This document shows positions 1 to 10,000 of a DNA stretch of 64,000 nucleotides, piece after piece. Each line of letters starts with the position of its first letter. The stretch's first letter is position 1. The stretch spans positions 126,786 to 190,785 of the forward strand of contig DASXLB010000029.1 in NCBI GenBank assembly GCA_036496585.1, read 5' to 3'. Under the pieces are notes generated by a model. The model saw only the letters and a program-made list of their open reading frames with translations. It was not told the DNA's origin and made no database searches. A program made the position numbers and the translations under genes. Source of the DNA: Vicinamibacterales bacterium (GTDB taxonomy: Bacteria; Acidobacteriota; Vicinamibacteria; Vicinamibacterales; 2-12-FULL-66-21).

Positions 1-2871
1 GACTGGACCGACGCGGCGCGCGCCGCGCTCGCACGCGAGCTGGCAGGCGCCATCGAAGGCGAGGTCCGCTTCGACGCCGGCTCGCGCGCGCTGTATGCGA
101 CTGGCGGATCGAACTACCGTCAGGTGCCGATCGGCGTCGTCATGCCCCGCCACGCCGGCGACATCGTCGAAGCGGTGCGGATCTGCCGGGAGCACGACGC
201 GCCCATCTTCGGGCGCGGCGGCGGGACGAGCCTCGCCGGCCAGTGCTGCAACGTCGCGGTGGCGATCGACTGCTCGAAATACATGAACGGAATCGTCCAC
301 CTCGATCCGGAGACCCGCGTGGCTCGAGTGCAGCCTGGTCTCATCCTCGATCACCTGCGAACCGCAGCCGAGCGGCACCAGCTCACTTTCGCGCCGGATC
401 CCTCGACGCACGATCACTGCACGCTCGGCGGCATGATCGGCAACAACTCGTGCGGGGTGCACTCGGTGATGGCAGGCAAGACCGACGACAACGTCGAAGC
501 GCTCGAGCTTCTGCTCTACGACGGCACACGGATGCGGGTCGGTCCGACCAGCGAGGAGGAACTGGACGCGATCGTCCGCGCCGGCGGTCGACCGGCCGAG
601 ATCTATTCGGCCCTCCGCGCGCTGCGCGATCGCCACGCGGACGCGATCCGCCGCGAGTTCCCCGACATTCCCCGCCGCGTCTCGGGTTACAACCTGCCCT
701 GGCTGCTGCCGGAGCATGGATTCAACGTCGCCCGCGCGCTCGTCGGCAGCGAAGGCACGTGCGTCATGGTGCTCGAAGCGGACGTGCGTCTCGTGCCGAG
801 CCCGCCGTGCCGCACGCTCGTCGCGCTTGGCTATTCCGACGTCTATGCCGCGGCCGACGACGTCGTCCGGATCATGGAATACGGGCCGATCGGCCTCGAA
901 GGCATGGACGATCGTCTTGTCCGCGACATCCGCCACATCGGCATTCGGGAGGACTCGCTGCGCCAGTTGCCCGACGGAAGCGGCTGGCTGCTCGTCGAAT
1001 TCGGGGCCGACACCCGCGACGGCGCTGACGATCAGGCGCGCCACATGGTCGACGACCTGAGCCGGCGCGGACATGCCCCGGCCGCGAAGATCTTCGACGA
1101 CCGCGCGCAGGAGCAGCAGATCTGGCGGACGCGTGAGGCCGGGCTCGGCGCGACGGCGCACGTCACCAGCGACCATCCGACGTGGGAGGGCTGGGAGGAT
1201 TCCGCCGTCCCGCCGGCGCGTCTGGGCGGCTATCTGCGCGACCTGCGGCAGCTTCTCGACCGCTATCACTACATCGGCGACTTCTACGGCCACTTCGGGC
1301 AGGGATGTCTTCACACCCGCATCAATTTCGATCTGTTCACAGCGGCCGGCATCGCGCACTTCCGCTCGTTCATCGAAGAAGCGGCCGAGCTCGTCGTCTC
1401 GTACGGCGGATCGCTCTCCGGCGAGCACGGCGACGGGCAGTCGAAGGCCGAGATGCTGCCGAAGATGTTCGGCCCGGAAATCATGCAGGCATTCGGCGAG
1501 TTCAAGCAGATCTGGGATGCCGGCAACCGCATGAACCCGGGCAAGCTCGTCGATCCGTTCCGGATCGACGAGAACCTTCGCTACGGGGGCGACTACAACC
1601 ATCCGTCTCCGGCAACGGAGTTCCGCTATCCCGACGCCGGCGGCAGCTTCGCACGCGCGATGCAACGCTGCGTCGGAGTCGGCGAATGCCGCCGCACCGA
1701 TCGCGGGACGATGTGCCCGAGCTTTCAGGTGACGCGCGAAGAGCGCCACTCGACCCGCGGACGCGCTCACCTCCTGTGGGAGATGCTCGAGGGCGATCCG
1801 GTGAGCGGCGGATGGCAGAGCGATGCGGTGAAGGAATCGCTCGATCTCTGCCTGTCGTGCAAGGGATGCAAGGGAGACTGCCCCGTCCACGTCGACATGG
1901 CCACCTACAAGGCGGAGTTCCTGTCGCACTACTACAAGAGGCACCTGCGGCCCCGCACCGCCTACGCCTTCGGGCTGATTCACTGGTGGGCGCGGGGGGC
2001 CGCGATCGCGCCGTCGCTGGCGAACTGGATGACGCAGACAGCGGGTGTATCGGCTGTCGCCAAGCTGCTGTCGGGCGCGGCGGCGGCCCGGCGGATGCCG
2101 GCCTTCGCACCGGAAACGTTCACGTCATGGCAGGCGAAGCAACGCCGTGCAAGGGTGCGCGGCCACGACCAGGTCGTCCTCTGGCCCGACACGTTCAACA
2201 ACCACTTTCATCCCGACACGGCGATCGCGGCATACGAACTGCTCGAACGCGCCGGGTTCGATGTCATCGTGCCGCGGCGCGACGTCTGCTGCGGGCGTCC
2301 GCTGTACGACTACGGCTTTCTCGGGCTCGCCAGACGGCAGCTGCGGCGGACGCTGGCCGATATCCGCGACCAGATTCGCGCCGGCCTGCCGGTGATCGTC
2401 CTCGAGCCGTCCTGCGCCGCCGTGTTTCGCGACGAGCTGCCCAACATGCTTCCGCACGACCAGGACGCGGCGCGGCTCGCCTCGCAGGTGACCCTGCTCG
2501 GGGCGTTCGTCCGGCGGCACCAGGATCGATTTCGTCTGGCGCGTCTCGAGGCGGGCATGCTGTTTCACGGGCACTGCCATCAGAAGGCGGTATTCGGTGT
2601 GGACGATGACACGGAACTGCTGCGCTCGCTCGGTGCCCAGGTCGATGCTCCAGACACGGGCTGCTGCGGGATGGCCGGCTCGTTCGGGTTCGAGGCGTCG
2701 CACTACGATCTCTCGATCGCGGTCGGACAGCGCGTCCTGTTACCCGCAGCGCGGCGCCTCCCCGTCGGCTCGCTGATAGTCGCCGACGGTTTCAGCTGCC
2801 GTGAGCAGCTCGCGCAAGCGGCGGGACGCCATGCCCAGCACCTCTCGCAGATCCTGCGTCAGGCCGTCTGA
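1..2871 (+). CDS. FAD-linked oxidase / Fe-S (CCG-domain) dehydrogenase, 5'-truncated
   Basis: This is a GlcD-like flavin dehydrogenase fused to a GlpC-like iron-sulfur half, as in the YdiJ/D-2-hydroxyacid dehydrogenase family. It probably oxidises a 2-hydroxy acid such as D-lactate and passes electrons to the respiratory chain. The frame is open from base 1 and reads LYATGGSNYRQVPIGVV, so the true start lies before the window; about 956 residues are visible, close to the roughly 1000 usual for the family. The FAD-binding PCMH motif is seen as GRGGGTSLAGQ. A ferredoxin-like segment has CLSCKGCKGDCPVH, and two CCG motifs follow (CCGRPLYDYG and CCGMAGSFGF), which bind Fe-S clusters or a disulfide-linked site. 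The exact substrate cannot be told from sequence. Confidence 0.9.
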   Translation, partial: DWTDAARAALARELAGAIEGEVRFDAGSRALYATGGSNYRQVPIGVVMPRHAGDIVEAVRICREHDAPIFGRGGGTSLAGQCCNVAVAIDCSKYMNGIVHLDPETRVARVQPGLILDHLRTAAERHQLTFAPDPSTHDHCTLGGMIGNNSCGVHSVMAGKTDDNVEALELLLYDGTRMRVGPTSEEELDAIVRAGGRPAEIYSALRALRDRHADAIRREFPDIPRRVSGYNLPWLLPEHGFNVARALVGSEGTCVMVLEADVRLVPSPPCRTLVALGYSDVYAAADDVVRIMEYGPIGLEGMDDRLVRDIRHIGIREDSLRQLPDGSGWLLVEFGADTRDGADDQARHMVDDLSRRGHAPAAKIFDDRAQEQQIWRTREAGLGATAHVTSDHPTWEGWEDSAVPPARLGGYLRDLRQLLDRYHYIGDFYGHFGQGCLHTRINFDLFTAAGIAHFRSFIEEAAELVVSYGGSLSGEHGDGQSKAEMLPKMFGPEIMQAFGEFKQIWDAGNRMNPGKLVDPFRIDENLRYGGDYNHPSPATEFRYPDAGGSFARAMQRCVGVGECRRTDRGTMCPSFQVTREERHSTRGRAHLLWEMLEGDPVSGGWQSDAVKESLDLCLSCKGCKGDCPVHVDMATYKAEFLSHYYKRHLRPRTAYAFGLIHWWARGAAIAPSLANWMTQTAGVSAVAKLLSGAAAARRMPAFAPETFTSWQAKQRRARVRGHDQVVLWPDTFNNHFHPDTAIAAYELLERAGFDVIVPRRDVCCGRPLYDYGFLGLARRQLRRTLADIRDQIRAGLPVIVLEPSCAAVFRDELPNMLPHDQDAARLASQVTLLGAFVRRHQDRFRLARLEAGMLFHGHCHQKAVFGVDDDTELLRSLGAQVDAPDTGCCGMAGSFGFEASHYDLSIAVGQRVLLPAARRLPVGSLIVADGFSCREQLAQAAGRHAQHLSQILRQAV

Positions 2872-2893
2872 GGTCGCGAGGGGAGGCAGAGGC

Positions 2894-2913
2894 CGGCTGG
2901 GCCAACCCAGCCG
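2894..2913. terminator. Hairpin between convergent genes
   Basis: A perfect 8-bp stem (CGGCTGGG/CCCAGCCG) with a CCAA loop sits between the stop of the dehydrogenase and the stop of the convergent small gene. There is no T-run on either side, so it is only a candidate for transcription end or mRNA 3' protection. Confidence 0.4.
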
Positions 2914-2931
2914 ACCCTTGCCGTTCGACCT

Positions 2932-3234
2932 CTAGCGGGTCCCGACCGGGTGGTGGCCGGTCACCCGATCCCAGGCGTCGCGGACGGCATGTTTCACCTG
3001 GTCCCAGCTGAAACTGCCGCGGTGTGGGTAGCTGTTCCAGCCGCGGGAGAGCTCGGGTTCCGAGTCCTGCCAGGTTCGTTCCCCGTCACGGTTCGCCGAT
3101 TCGTAGCCGTATCGGTAGGCAGGTTCCCAGAGACTGTAGTCCGGCGCATCGACCGTATACGGGCGCGAGCTGAAAGTGTTGCGCCAATACGCGCTCTCGT
3201 CCTGCCAGCTCGACGGTGTATTGCGATTCCGCAT
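2932..3234 (-). CDS. Small conserved hypothetical protein (EPAYRYGY type)
   Basis: A 100-residue acidic, aromatic-rich soluble protein with no signal peptide. The core reads LWEPAYRYGYESANRD, then WQDSEPELSRGW, and it ends in a short amphipathic segment QVKHAVRDAWDRVTG. It resembles small uncharacterised proteins found next to stress genes in several phyla; that link is from memory and untested. The start at 3234 is favoured by an excellent upstream AGGAGGT about five bases before ATG; longer upstream extensions lack such a site. The tiny membrane protein at 3297-3491 lies just upstream on the same strand and probably shares its transcript. Function unknown. Confidence 0.75.
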   Translation of the reverse strand: MRNRNTPSSWQDESAYWRNTFSSRPYTVDAPDYSLWEPAYRYGYESANRDGERTWQDSEPELSRGWNSYPHRGSFSWDQVKHAVRDAWDRVTGHHPVGTR

Positions 3235-3296
3235 TCGATACCTCCTGTCACCCGTGAATGCAATGTGCGTTCTCCAGGCCTCGCGGTCGAAGCCGA

Positions 3297-3491
3297 CTAG
3301 ACTGACGTGCGCAGGTCGTGCAGCGCGGCCTCGGTTTCTTCGAGCGTCGCGCGGGTGCGATCGGCGATCGCCTCGGCGCGCCCGAGCGCCGAGCGCATGC
3401 GCTGCCGTCCTGCCTCGACCACGGACCAGGCCAGCACACCGCCCGCCCACACGCCCGCGATGGCCGCAGACCACTTCAGAAATGTCTTCAT
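3297..3491 (-). CDS. Small membrane-anchored protein
   Basis: A 64-residue protein that starts with MKTFLK, followed by a single hydrophobic helix (about residues 8-26, SAAIAGVWAGGVLAW) and a charged, probably coiled-coil C-terminus rich in Arg, Ala and Glu. The layout of one N-terminal membrane helix plus a short helical tail recalls YtxH-like stress proteins, but no diagnostic motif is present. It is divergent from the PoxB-like gene at 3570, with a 78-bp space between the two starts, and lies upstream of the small gene at 2932-3234. Function unknown. Confidence 0.65.
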   Translation of the reverse strand: MKTFLKWSAAIAGVWAGGVLAWSVVEAGRQRMRSALGRAEAIADRTRATLEETEAALHDLRTSV

Positions 3492-3569
3492 GACCCGGCT
3501 TCCGTGCAAGATCCCGACCCGCGATTGGATCCGGAGCGGACGGATCTCGAATTGCTTGTTCGATCCCCC

Positions 3570-5354
3570 ATGACTGTCAGCGATCAACTCGTGCAGAGGC
3601 TGTCGAGCTGGGGCGTGACCCGAATCTACGGATATCCCGGTGACGGCATCAACGGCATCATGGGCGCGCTCGAGCGCGCGCAGGAGCGCATGCGTTTCAT
3701 CCAGGTGCGCCACGAGGAGATGGCGGCGTTCATGGCGTGCGCGCACGCCAAGTTCACGGGTGAGGTCGGCGTCTGCCTGGCCACATCCGGACCCGGCGCC
3801 ATCCACCTGCTGAACGGCCTCTACGACGCGAAGCTGGATCACCAGCCGGTCGTCGCGATCGTCGGCCAGTCGGCCCGCGCGGCGATCGGTGGCGAGTTCC
3901 AACAGGAGGTCGACCTGCTGTCGCTCTTCAAGGACGTCGCGCACGAATACGTCCACATGGCGTCGACTCCCGAGCAGATGCGCCACCTCGTCGATCGCGC
4001 GATGCGCATCGCCCGGGCCGAACGAACCGTGACCTGCATCATCGTCCCGAACGACGTGCAGGAGCTCGACGCCGTCGAAGAGCCGCCGCGCACGCACGCA
4101 ACCGTGCATTCCGCACTCGGATTCACGACGCCGCGCGTCGTGCCCTACGATGCCGACCTGCAGCGGGCGGCCGATATCCTCAACGCCGGAGAGCGGGTCG
4201 CGATCCTGGTCGGTGCCGGGGCGCTGCACGCCGCCGACGAGGTGGTCGACGTCGCCGAGGTCCTCGCCGCAGGCGTGGCCAAGGCACTGCTGGGCAAGGC
4301 CGTTCTGCCCGACGACTATCCGTTCGTGACCGGCCCGATCGGGCTTCTCGGCTCGAAGCCGAGCTGGCAGATGATGGAGGCGTGCGACACGCTGCTGATG
4401 GTCGGCAGCAACTTTCCGTACAGTGAGTTCCTGCCCAAACCCGGTCAGGCGCGCGGCATACAGATCGACATCGACGGGCGGCTGCTCGGGATTCGCTATC
4501 CGATGGAGCTCAACCTGATCGGCGACAGCCGCGAGACGCTGCGCGCGCTCCTGCCGCTGCTGGCGCGCAAGGCCGACCGCACCTGGCGCGACACGATCGA
4601 GAAGAACGTCGCCGAGTGGTGGCCCCTGCTCGAGGCGCGGGCGATGGCCGACGCCGAGCCGCTGAACCCGCAGCGTGTCTTCTGGGAGCTCTCGCCGCGG
4701 CTGCCTGACGACTGCATCATCTCGTGCGACTCGGGCTCGGCGGCAAGCTGGTATGCGCGCGACCTGAAGATCCGCCGCGGCATGAGGGCGTCGCTATCGG
4801 GCACGCTGGCGACGATGGGGCCGGCCGTGCCCTACGCGATCGCCGCCAAGTTCGCCTATCCGGACCACGTCGTCATCGGCATCGCGGGAGACGGCGCGAT
4901 GCAGATGAACGGCCTGAACGAGCTCATCACGATCGGCAAGTACTGGCGCGAGTGGAGCGACCCGCGGCTGGTGATTCTCGTGCTCAACAACCGCGACCTC
5001 AACATGGTGACTTGGGAGGAACGCGTGCTGGCCGGAGACCCGAAGTTCGAGGCGTCGCAGGACCTCCCCGATTTCCCGTACGCGGACTATGCGAAATCGC
5101 TCGGCCTGGACGGCATCCGCGTCGACAGCCCTGGAGCGGTCGCCGCCGCCTGGGACCGCGCGCTCAGCGCCGATCGGCCGTTCGTCTTCGAGGCGATCAC
5201 CGATCCGAACGTGCCGCCGCTGCCGCCGCACATCTCGATCGAGCAGGCGAAGAACTTCGCGTCATCGGTAATCAAGCGCGACGTCAACGCGATGGGGTTT
5301 CTGAAGGACACCTGGAACCAGGTGACGGCCCGCTTCACGACGCCGCGCAAATAA
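3570..5354 (+). CDS. Thiamine-diphosphate enzyme, pyruvate oxidase (PoxB)-like
   Basis: A 594-residue enzyme of the acetolactate synthase/pyruvate oxidase superfamily. The N-terminal pyrimidine-binding domain carries the catalytic glutamate in RHEEMAAF (near residue 49). A central FAD/DHAP-like domain follows, and the C-terminal ThDP domain has GDGAMQMN (near residue 440) and the downstream LNNRDLN metal-binding stretch. The C-terminal end, PPHISIEQAKNFA followed by a helical tail, resembles PoxB, in which this region contacts the membrane. It is therefore more likely a quinone-linked pyruvate dehydrogenase than a biosynthetic acetolactate synthase; no small regulatory subunit gene is nearby. 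The ATG at 3570 aligns with the family start; upstream in-frame sequence runs antisense to the divergent gene. Confidence 0.85.
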   Translation: MTVSDQLVQRLSSWGVTRIYGYPGDGINGIMGALERAQERMRFIQVRHEEMAAFMACAHAKFTGEVGVCLATSGPGAIHLLNGLYDAKLDHQPVVAIVGQSARAAIGGEFQQEVDLLSLFKDVAHEYVHMASTPEQMRHLVDRAMRIARAERTVTCIIVPNDVQELDAVEEPPRTHATVHSALGFTTPRVVPYDADLQRAADILNAGERVAILVGAGALHAADEVVDVAEVLAAGVAKALLGKAVLPDDYPFVTGPIGLLGSKPSWQMMEACDTLLMVGSNFPYSEFLPKPGQARGIQIDIDGRLLGIRYPMELNLIGDSRETLRALLPLLARKADRTWRDTIEKNVAEWWPLLEARAMADAEPLNPQRVFWELSPRLPDDCIISCDSGSAASWYARDLKIRRGMRASLSGTLATMGPAVPYAIAAKFAYPDHVVIGIAGDGAMQMNGLNELITIGKYWREWSDPRLVILVLNNRDLNMVTWEERVLAGDPKFEASQDLPDFPYADYAKSLGLDGIRVDSPGAVAAAWDRALSADRPFVFEAITDPNVPPLPPHISIEQAKNFASSVIKRDVNAMGFLKDTWNQVTARFTTPRK

Positions 5355-5390
5355 CAAAAGGCGGAGCGCCACGAGCGCTCCGCCTTTTGT
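5354..5390. terminator. Bidirectional intrinsic terminator
   Basis: A perfect 16-bp inverted repeat (ACAAAAGGCGGAGCGC and its complement) with a 5-base loop. It carries A-run and T-run flanks, so it can end transcription of both the PoxB-like gene and the convergent Gfo/Idh/MocA gene. Confidence 0.92.
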
Positions 5391-5407
5391 CTTCTGTTCT
5401 CTGTTTG

Positions 5408-6928
5408 TTATTTCTGTCCGGACGTCGTCATGTCCTTGGCGTTGGCGATCTTCGGCACTTCGAAGCCCTTCCGGTACTCCCGCGTCAGCAGCTCGTTGGC
5501 CTTCTTCTCGTTGCCCTTGAACTGCTCGTTCTTGCCGTCGAACTCGAGCGAATGGCCGACCAGGTAGGACGCGTTGGCCATGTGGACGAGCGCGGCGGAC
5601 AGGTGCCCTTCGAGAATGTCGCAGGTCAGAATCTTGGGATCGTTGGCGCGGATGGCGTCGATGAAGTTCTGGTAGTGCGGGAACTCCACCGTCGTCAGCC
5701 CCTGGGCTTCAGCCTGCTGTGAATCCGGCTTGTCGGCCGACCCCGGGCCCTTCTGGTTCTTCGAGCCCACTTCGCCGACGTACGACTGCCACTGGCGGCC
5801 GCTCTCCTCGATCCAGAGCCAGCCCTTCGAGCCGTAGAAGATGTTGCCGATGCGGACGCCGCCTTCGTCGTTGGTGTGCTCGCCGCGCGTGCCGAACTCG
5901 AGGTAGGCGCCGTCGGCGTACTGGAAGAGCGACGTCTGCATGTCGGGCGTCTCCTGCGCGCTCGGCTGCTCGCCGAAGTAGCCGCCCATCGAGCTGACCT
6001 TCACCGGGTGCTCGCTCTTCCCCAGGCCCCAGCGCGCGATGTCGAACTGATGCGGCCCCTGGTTGCCGGTGTCGCCATTGCCGTAGTCCCACTGCCAGTG
6101 CCAGTTGTAGTGGAACCGGTTGCGGTTGAACGGCTTGGCCGGCGCCGGGCCGATCCACAGGTCGTAGTCGACCTTCGACAGGTACTCGGTCGTATACGGA
6201 CCGTCGTTGCCCCTGCCGCCGACCGTGAACGAGAACGCCGGATCGCTCGCCTGCATCGGACCGTCGGGATACTTGCCGATGTTGGGCCGCGGCTTGAAGC
6301 AGAGGCCGCGCGCCATGTAGACCTTGCCGATGCCGCCGTCCTGGATGAACTTGATCGCGTCGATCACGGCCGGACGGCTGCGGTTCATCGTGCCGACCTG
6401 CATGATGCGGCTGTGAGTGCGCGCGGCATTGATCATCTGCCGCCCTTCCCACATCGTGTGCGACGCCGGCTTCTCGATGTAGACGTGCTTGCCGGCCTGG
6501 GCGCCCCAGATGCTGGCGAGCGCGTGCCAGTGATTCGGGATCGCGATCACGACAGCGTCGACGTCCTTGTCGTCGAACACCCGCCGCAGATCCTGCTGGT
6601 AGGCAGGCTTGAAGGTCGGCACCTTGTCGAGCACCGCCTTGTCGTTGGCTCGCGACGCGAACAGATTCTCGTCGACGTCGCAGAGCGTCTTGACTTCGAC
6701 GTTCTTGAGCTGGGCGAAACCGCGCTTGAGCGCGTTGCCCTGGCTGTGGATACCGATATGCGCGATGACGACGCGATCGTTGGCGCCGAGGATGCGACCG
6801 CCGGCGTGCGCCGCGCTGACGAACGGCCCGAAGGCCTCGGCCGCGACGACGCCGGCCGCGGCCGCGCCCACGCGGGTTGCGAAATCCCGGCGGGTGATGC
6901 CGCCCTGATCGGTGCGATCAGTTGCCAC
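5408..6928 (-). CDS. Gfo/Idh/MocA-family oxidoreductase, Tat-exported
   Basis: A 506-residue NAD(P)-dependent sugar or polyol dehydrogenase-like protein. The N-terminus has a twin-arginine signal (TRRDF followed by an Ala-rich hydrophobic stretch ending AHA), so it is predicted to be exported folded with its cofactor. The Rossmann domain follows (IAHIGIHSQGN), with the EKPASHTMWEG stretch that holds the conserved EKP motif of the family, then the C-terminal alpha/beta domain. The GTG at 6928 is chosen because GGAGG lies six bases upstream; a longer version would add 19 residues before the Tat signal. Secreted members like this are common in Acidobacteria and Planctomycetes. The substrate is unknown. 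Confidence 0.87.
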   Translation of the reverse strand: MATDRTDQGGITRRDFATRVGAAAAGVVAAEAFGPFVSAAHAGGRILGANDRVVIAHIGIHSQGNALKRGFAQLKNVEVKTLCDVDENLFASRANDKAVLDKVPTFKPAYQQDLRRVFDDKDVDAVVIAIPNHWHALASIWGAQAGKHVYIEKPASHTMWEGRQMINAARTHSRIMQVGTMNRSRPAVIDAIKFIQDGGIGKVYMARGLCFKPRPNIGKYPDGPMQASDPAFSFTVGGRGNDGPYTTEYLSKVDYDLWIGPAPAKPFNRNRFHYNWHWQWDYGNGDTGNQGPHQFDIARWGLGKSEHPVKVSSMGGYFGEQPSAQETPDMQTSLFQYADGAYLEFGTRGEHTNDEGGVRIGNIFYGSKGWLWIEESGRQWQSYVGEVGSKNQKGPGSADKPDSQQAEAQGLTTVEFPHYQNFIDAIRANDPKILTCDILEGHLSAALVHMANASYLVGHSLEFDGKNEQFKGNEKKANELLTREYRKGFEVPKIANAKDMTTSGQK

Positions 6929-6960
6929 GCGAACCTCCTGACTGTCGGCCGGACACAAAC

Positions 6961-7001
6961 GCGCCCGGACCGGGCATGGTAGCACGCGCCGGTCCGGGCG
7001 C
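6961..7001 (-). terminator. Long GC-rich hairpin downstream of the TonB receptor gene
   Basis: A perfect 13-bp inverted repeat (GCGCCCGGACCGG and complement) with a 15-base loop, between the stop of the TonB-dependent receptor and the start of the Gfo/Idh/MocA gene. On the minus strand it is followed by GTTTGTG, a weak U-rich tail. It probably ends the receptor transcript. Confidence 0.6.
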
Positions 7002-7054
7002 CCCTAGAAGCGGAGCGGTGAAACGCAGAGGTGGTGAACCACTCCTGCCGTCGT

Positions 7055-10000
7055 TTAGAACCTCACCTTCAGCCCGATCTGCACCTGCCGCGCCGTCGTC
7101 CCGCACAGCGAGCACGAGGGGCTCGACAGCATCGCCGAGATGGTCCCGACGGCGGCGTTGCCGATCGTCGTGTTCGGGTTGGCGAACTGCGGATGGTTCA
7201 GTACGTTGAACGCCTCGATCCGGACCTCGGTATTGGTGTGGCCGAACTTGGTGTTCTTGACGAGCGACGCGTCGATGTTGACCGACCCCGGCCCGCGGAT
7301 GATGCCGCGGCCGGAGTTCCCATAGGTGCCGGTCGTGTCTGTGGTCGCCACGAAGCACGACGTGTCGAACCAGTGATCGATCGTCGGGTTGTCGATCGTG
7401 CCGTTGCAGACGCGGTCCGGCCGGTTGCCGGTGCCGGTCGACGCCACGCCCTGGGTCTGGGTCACGGTCAGCGGCAGACCGCCGCGGATGAGCATGATGC
7501 CGGCCAGCTGCCAGCCGCCGTAGTACTGGCCGCGCGCCCAGGGGAGCTCGTACACCCAGCTCGACGAGAACGTGTGCTTGATGTCGTAGTCGGCCGGGCC
7601 GTGGTTGTACTGCGGATCGAAGATGTTGGTCAGGGTGACGGTGCCGTCGTTGTCCGATGACAGGTCGAGCGCCTGGCCCCACGTGTACGAGTTGAGGAAG
7701 GAGAAGTTGTTCGCGAAGCGACGCTGGAACTTCATCTGCAGGGCGTTGTAGTCGAGCGTCCCGCTGCTCTGCGACTGGCCGAGCGTGCGCAGCAGCGGGT
7801 CGGTCAGGATGAACGGCCGGTTGACGTTCGCGTCGGTCACGCCGACGATGGGCGGCGCCTGGTTCGCGTCGGTCTTGATCATCATCTGACGACCCTGCGA
7901 GCCGACGTAGGCGATTTCGACCAGGTAGTTGGTGGCGAAGCCGCGCTGGGTGTTGATGTTCCACTGGCGCGCGTAGGCGTCGCGGAAGTTGACGTCGAAG
8001 ATCGACCGCGTCGAACCGGTCGGCGAGGCGGACGGATTCACCCCGGGCGGCGCCGGCAGGCTGTCCTTCAGCAGCAGGTTGCTGCCGTAGGCGCTCGGCG
8101 TCGGCGTCAGCGCCGTCGACTGGAGGAACGGCTGGTTCTGCGCCTTGGATGACGAGGTGCCGCCGGGCGAGAAGTTCCAGTAGATGCCGTAGCCGCCGCG
8201 GACGAGCATCTTGCCGTCGCCCGCGATGTCGTAGGCGAAGCCGACGCGCGGCCCGAGGTCACCCTTGGAATACGTCTGCAGGCGGCGACCCACCTTGACT
8301 CCGGCGATCGTCGCGTCGTCCGAGGCGAGCACGAACTGGCCGGTCGTCACGTCGAAGTTCGACTGCCGGTTGTCGATCTCGTCCCAGGGCGGGAACACGT
8401 CGTAGCGCAGGCCCATGTTCACCGTCAGCTTCGACGTCGCGCGGTAGTCGTCCTGGAGGTAGGCGCCGATCTCCGGGCGCTTCTCGGTGTAGGTGTTGGC
8501 GTCGAACAGGTTGCGGTTCTTCGCCGCGGTCAGGCCGAGCTCGAAGCTCGCCACGTCGAAGCCGGTGGTGCTGTTGACCGTGCACCCCGCCGGCTGGCCG
8601 GCGCAGTTCGACGTCATGTTGTTGTTGAAGCCGAACTGCCCGACGATCGTGTCGGCGTTGAGAATCTCGCGCGAGCGCAGGATCAGGTTGCCGCCCATCT
8701 TGATCGTCTGCTTGTTCCTCGTCCAGGTTACGTTGTCGGCGAACGAGAAGTCGTTCTGGTTGGTGATGAGCGGCTGATTGCTGTTCGCCCCCAGGTTGCG
8801 GATGTTCTGGAAGGTCAGCTGCGTCATGCCCGAGGTGGCGTCGTTGAGGTTGATGTTCGCCAGGCCGACCGCCGCGGCCGGATTGGCCAGGTAGTCGATC
8901 GGCGTCATGAAGAACTTGATCGACGTCCAGCCGAAGCGCGCCTCGTTGAGCAGGTGGCTCGAGATGATGTGGGTGTCGTTGAACGCCAGCCCCTGCGCTT
9001 TGACGTTGCCGTCGCCGGCGCCAAAGGTCGCGCCGGCGTCGCCGTGCGGCAGCGAGGCCGGCTGCACGCGGTGCGTCTTCTGGTAGCTGTAGCGCACAAA
9101 GAAGCGGTTGGCGTCCGACAGGTTCTCATCGAACTTGGTGTCGAACTGGTCGTCGTGCCGCGTCTTGACCGGGTTGATCAGGTAGTTGTTGATGATCTGC
9201 CCGTTCGACGAGCGCGTGCCGGCGGTGTTCGGCTCCGGATACAGCTGCTTGAGGATGTTGGCCGCCACCGGGTCGAATCGGTCGGTCGGAATCACGTTTC
9301 CGGCGAAGGGCTGGCCGGTCTGCGGATCGAAGATGGTGCGGTTCAGCTCGGAGAAGTTGCCGTTGCGCATCGCCAGCGACGGCACCGTCGACAGGAACGT
9401 CTGCCCCTGGTCTTCACGATGCCCCTGGTAGGAGCCGAAGAAGAACGTCTTGTTCTTGAAGATCGGGCCGCCGAGCGTGCCGCCGAACTGGTTTTGCTTG
9501 AAGTCGGGCTTGGCGCGGCCGGCGCGGTTGTTGAAAAAGTCGTTGGCGTCGAACGCCGAGTCGCGGTGGAACTCGAACGCGCTCCCGCTCAGATTGTTGG
9601 TGCCCGACTTGATCTGCAGGTTGACGACGCCGCCAAGCGAGCGGCCGAACTCGGCCGAGTAGGTCGAGGTCTGCAGCTTGAACTCGTCGAGGGAGTCGAC
9701 GCTCGGGAAAATGACGACCGTCTGCAGCCAGGTCTCGTTGTTGTCGACCCCGTCGAGCATGAAGTTGTTGTCGCGCGGACGCTGGCCGTTGGCGGAGAAC
9801 GACGCCGAGGCGCGCCACGCGAGGCTGCCGGCGCCGTCGATGTTCGCGCCAGGAATGCCGCGCAGTACGCCCGGCACCGTGCGGGTCAGATTGACGAAGT
9901 TGCGGCCGTTGAGCGGCAGCGCCTCGATATTCTGGTTGGTGATCGTCGCCCCCAGCTCGGACGTCGAGGTCTGGACCAGCGGCGTCTGCCCGACGACGGT

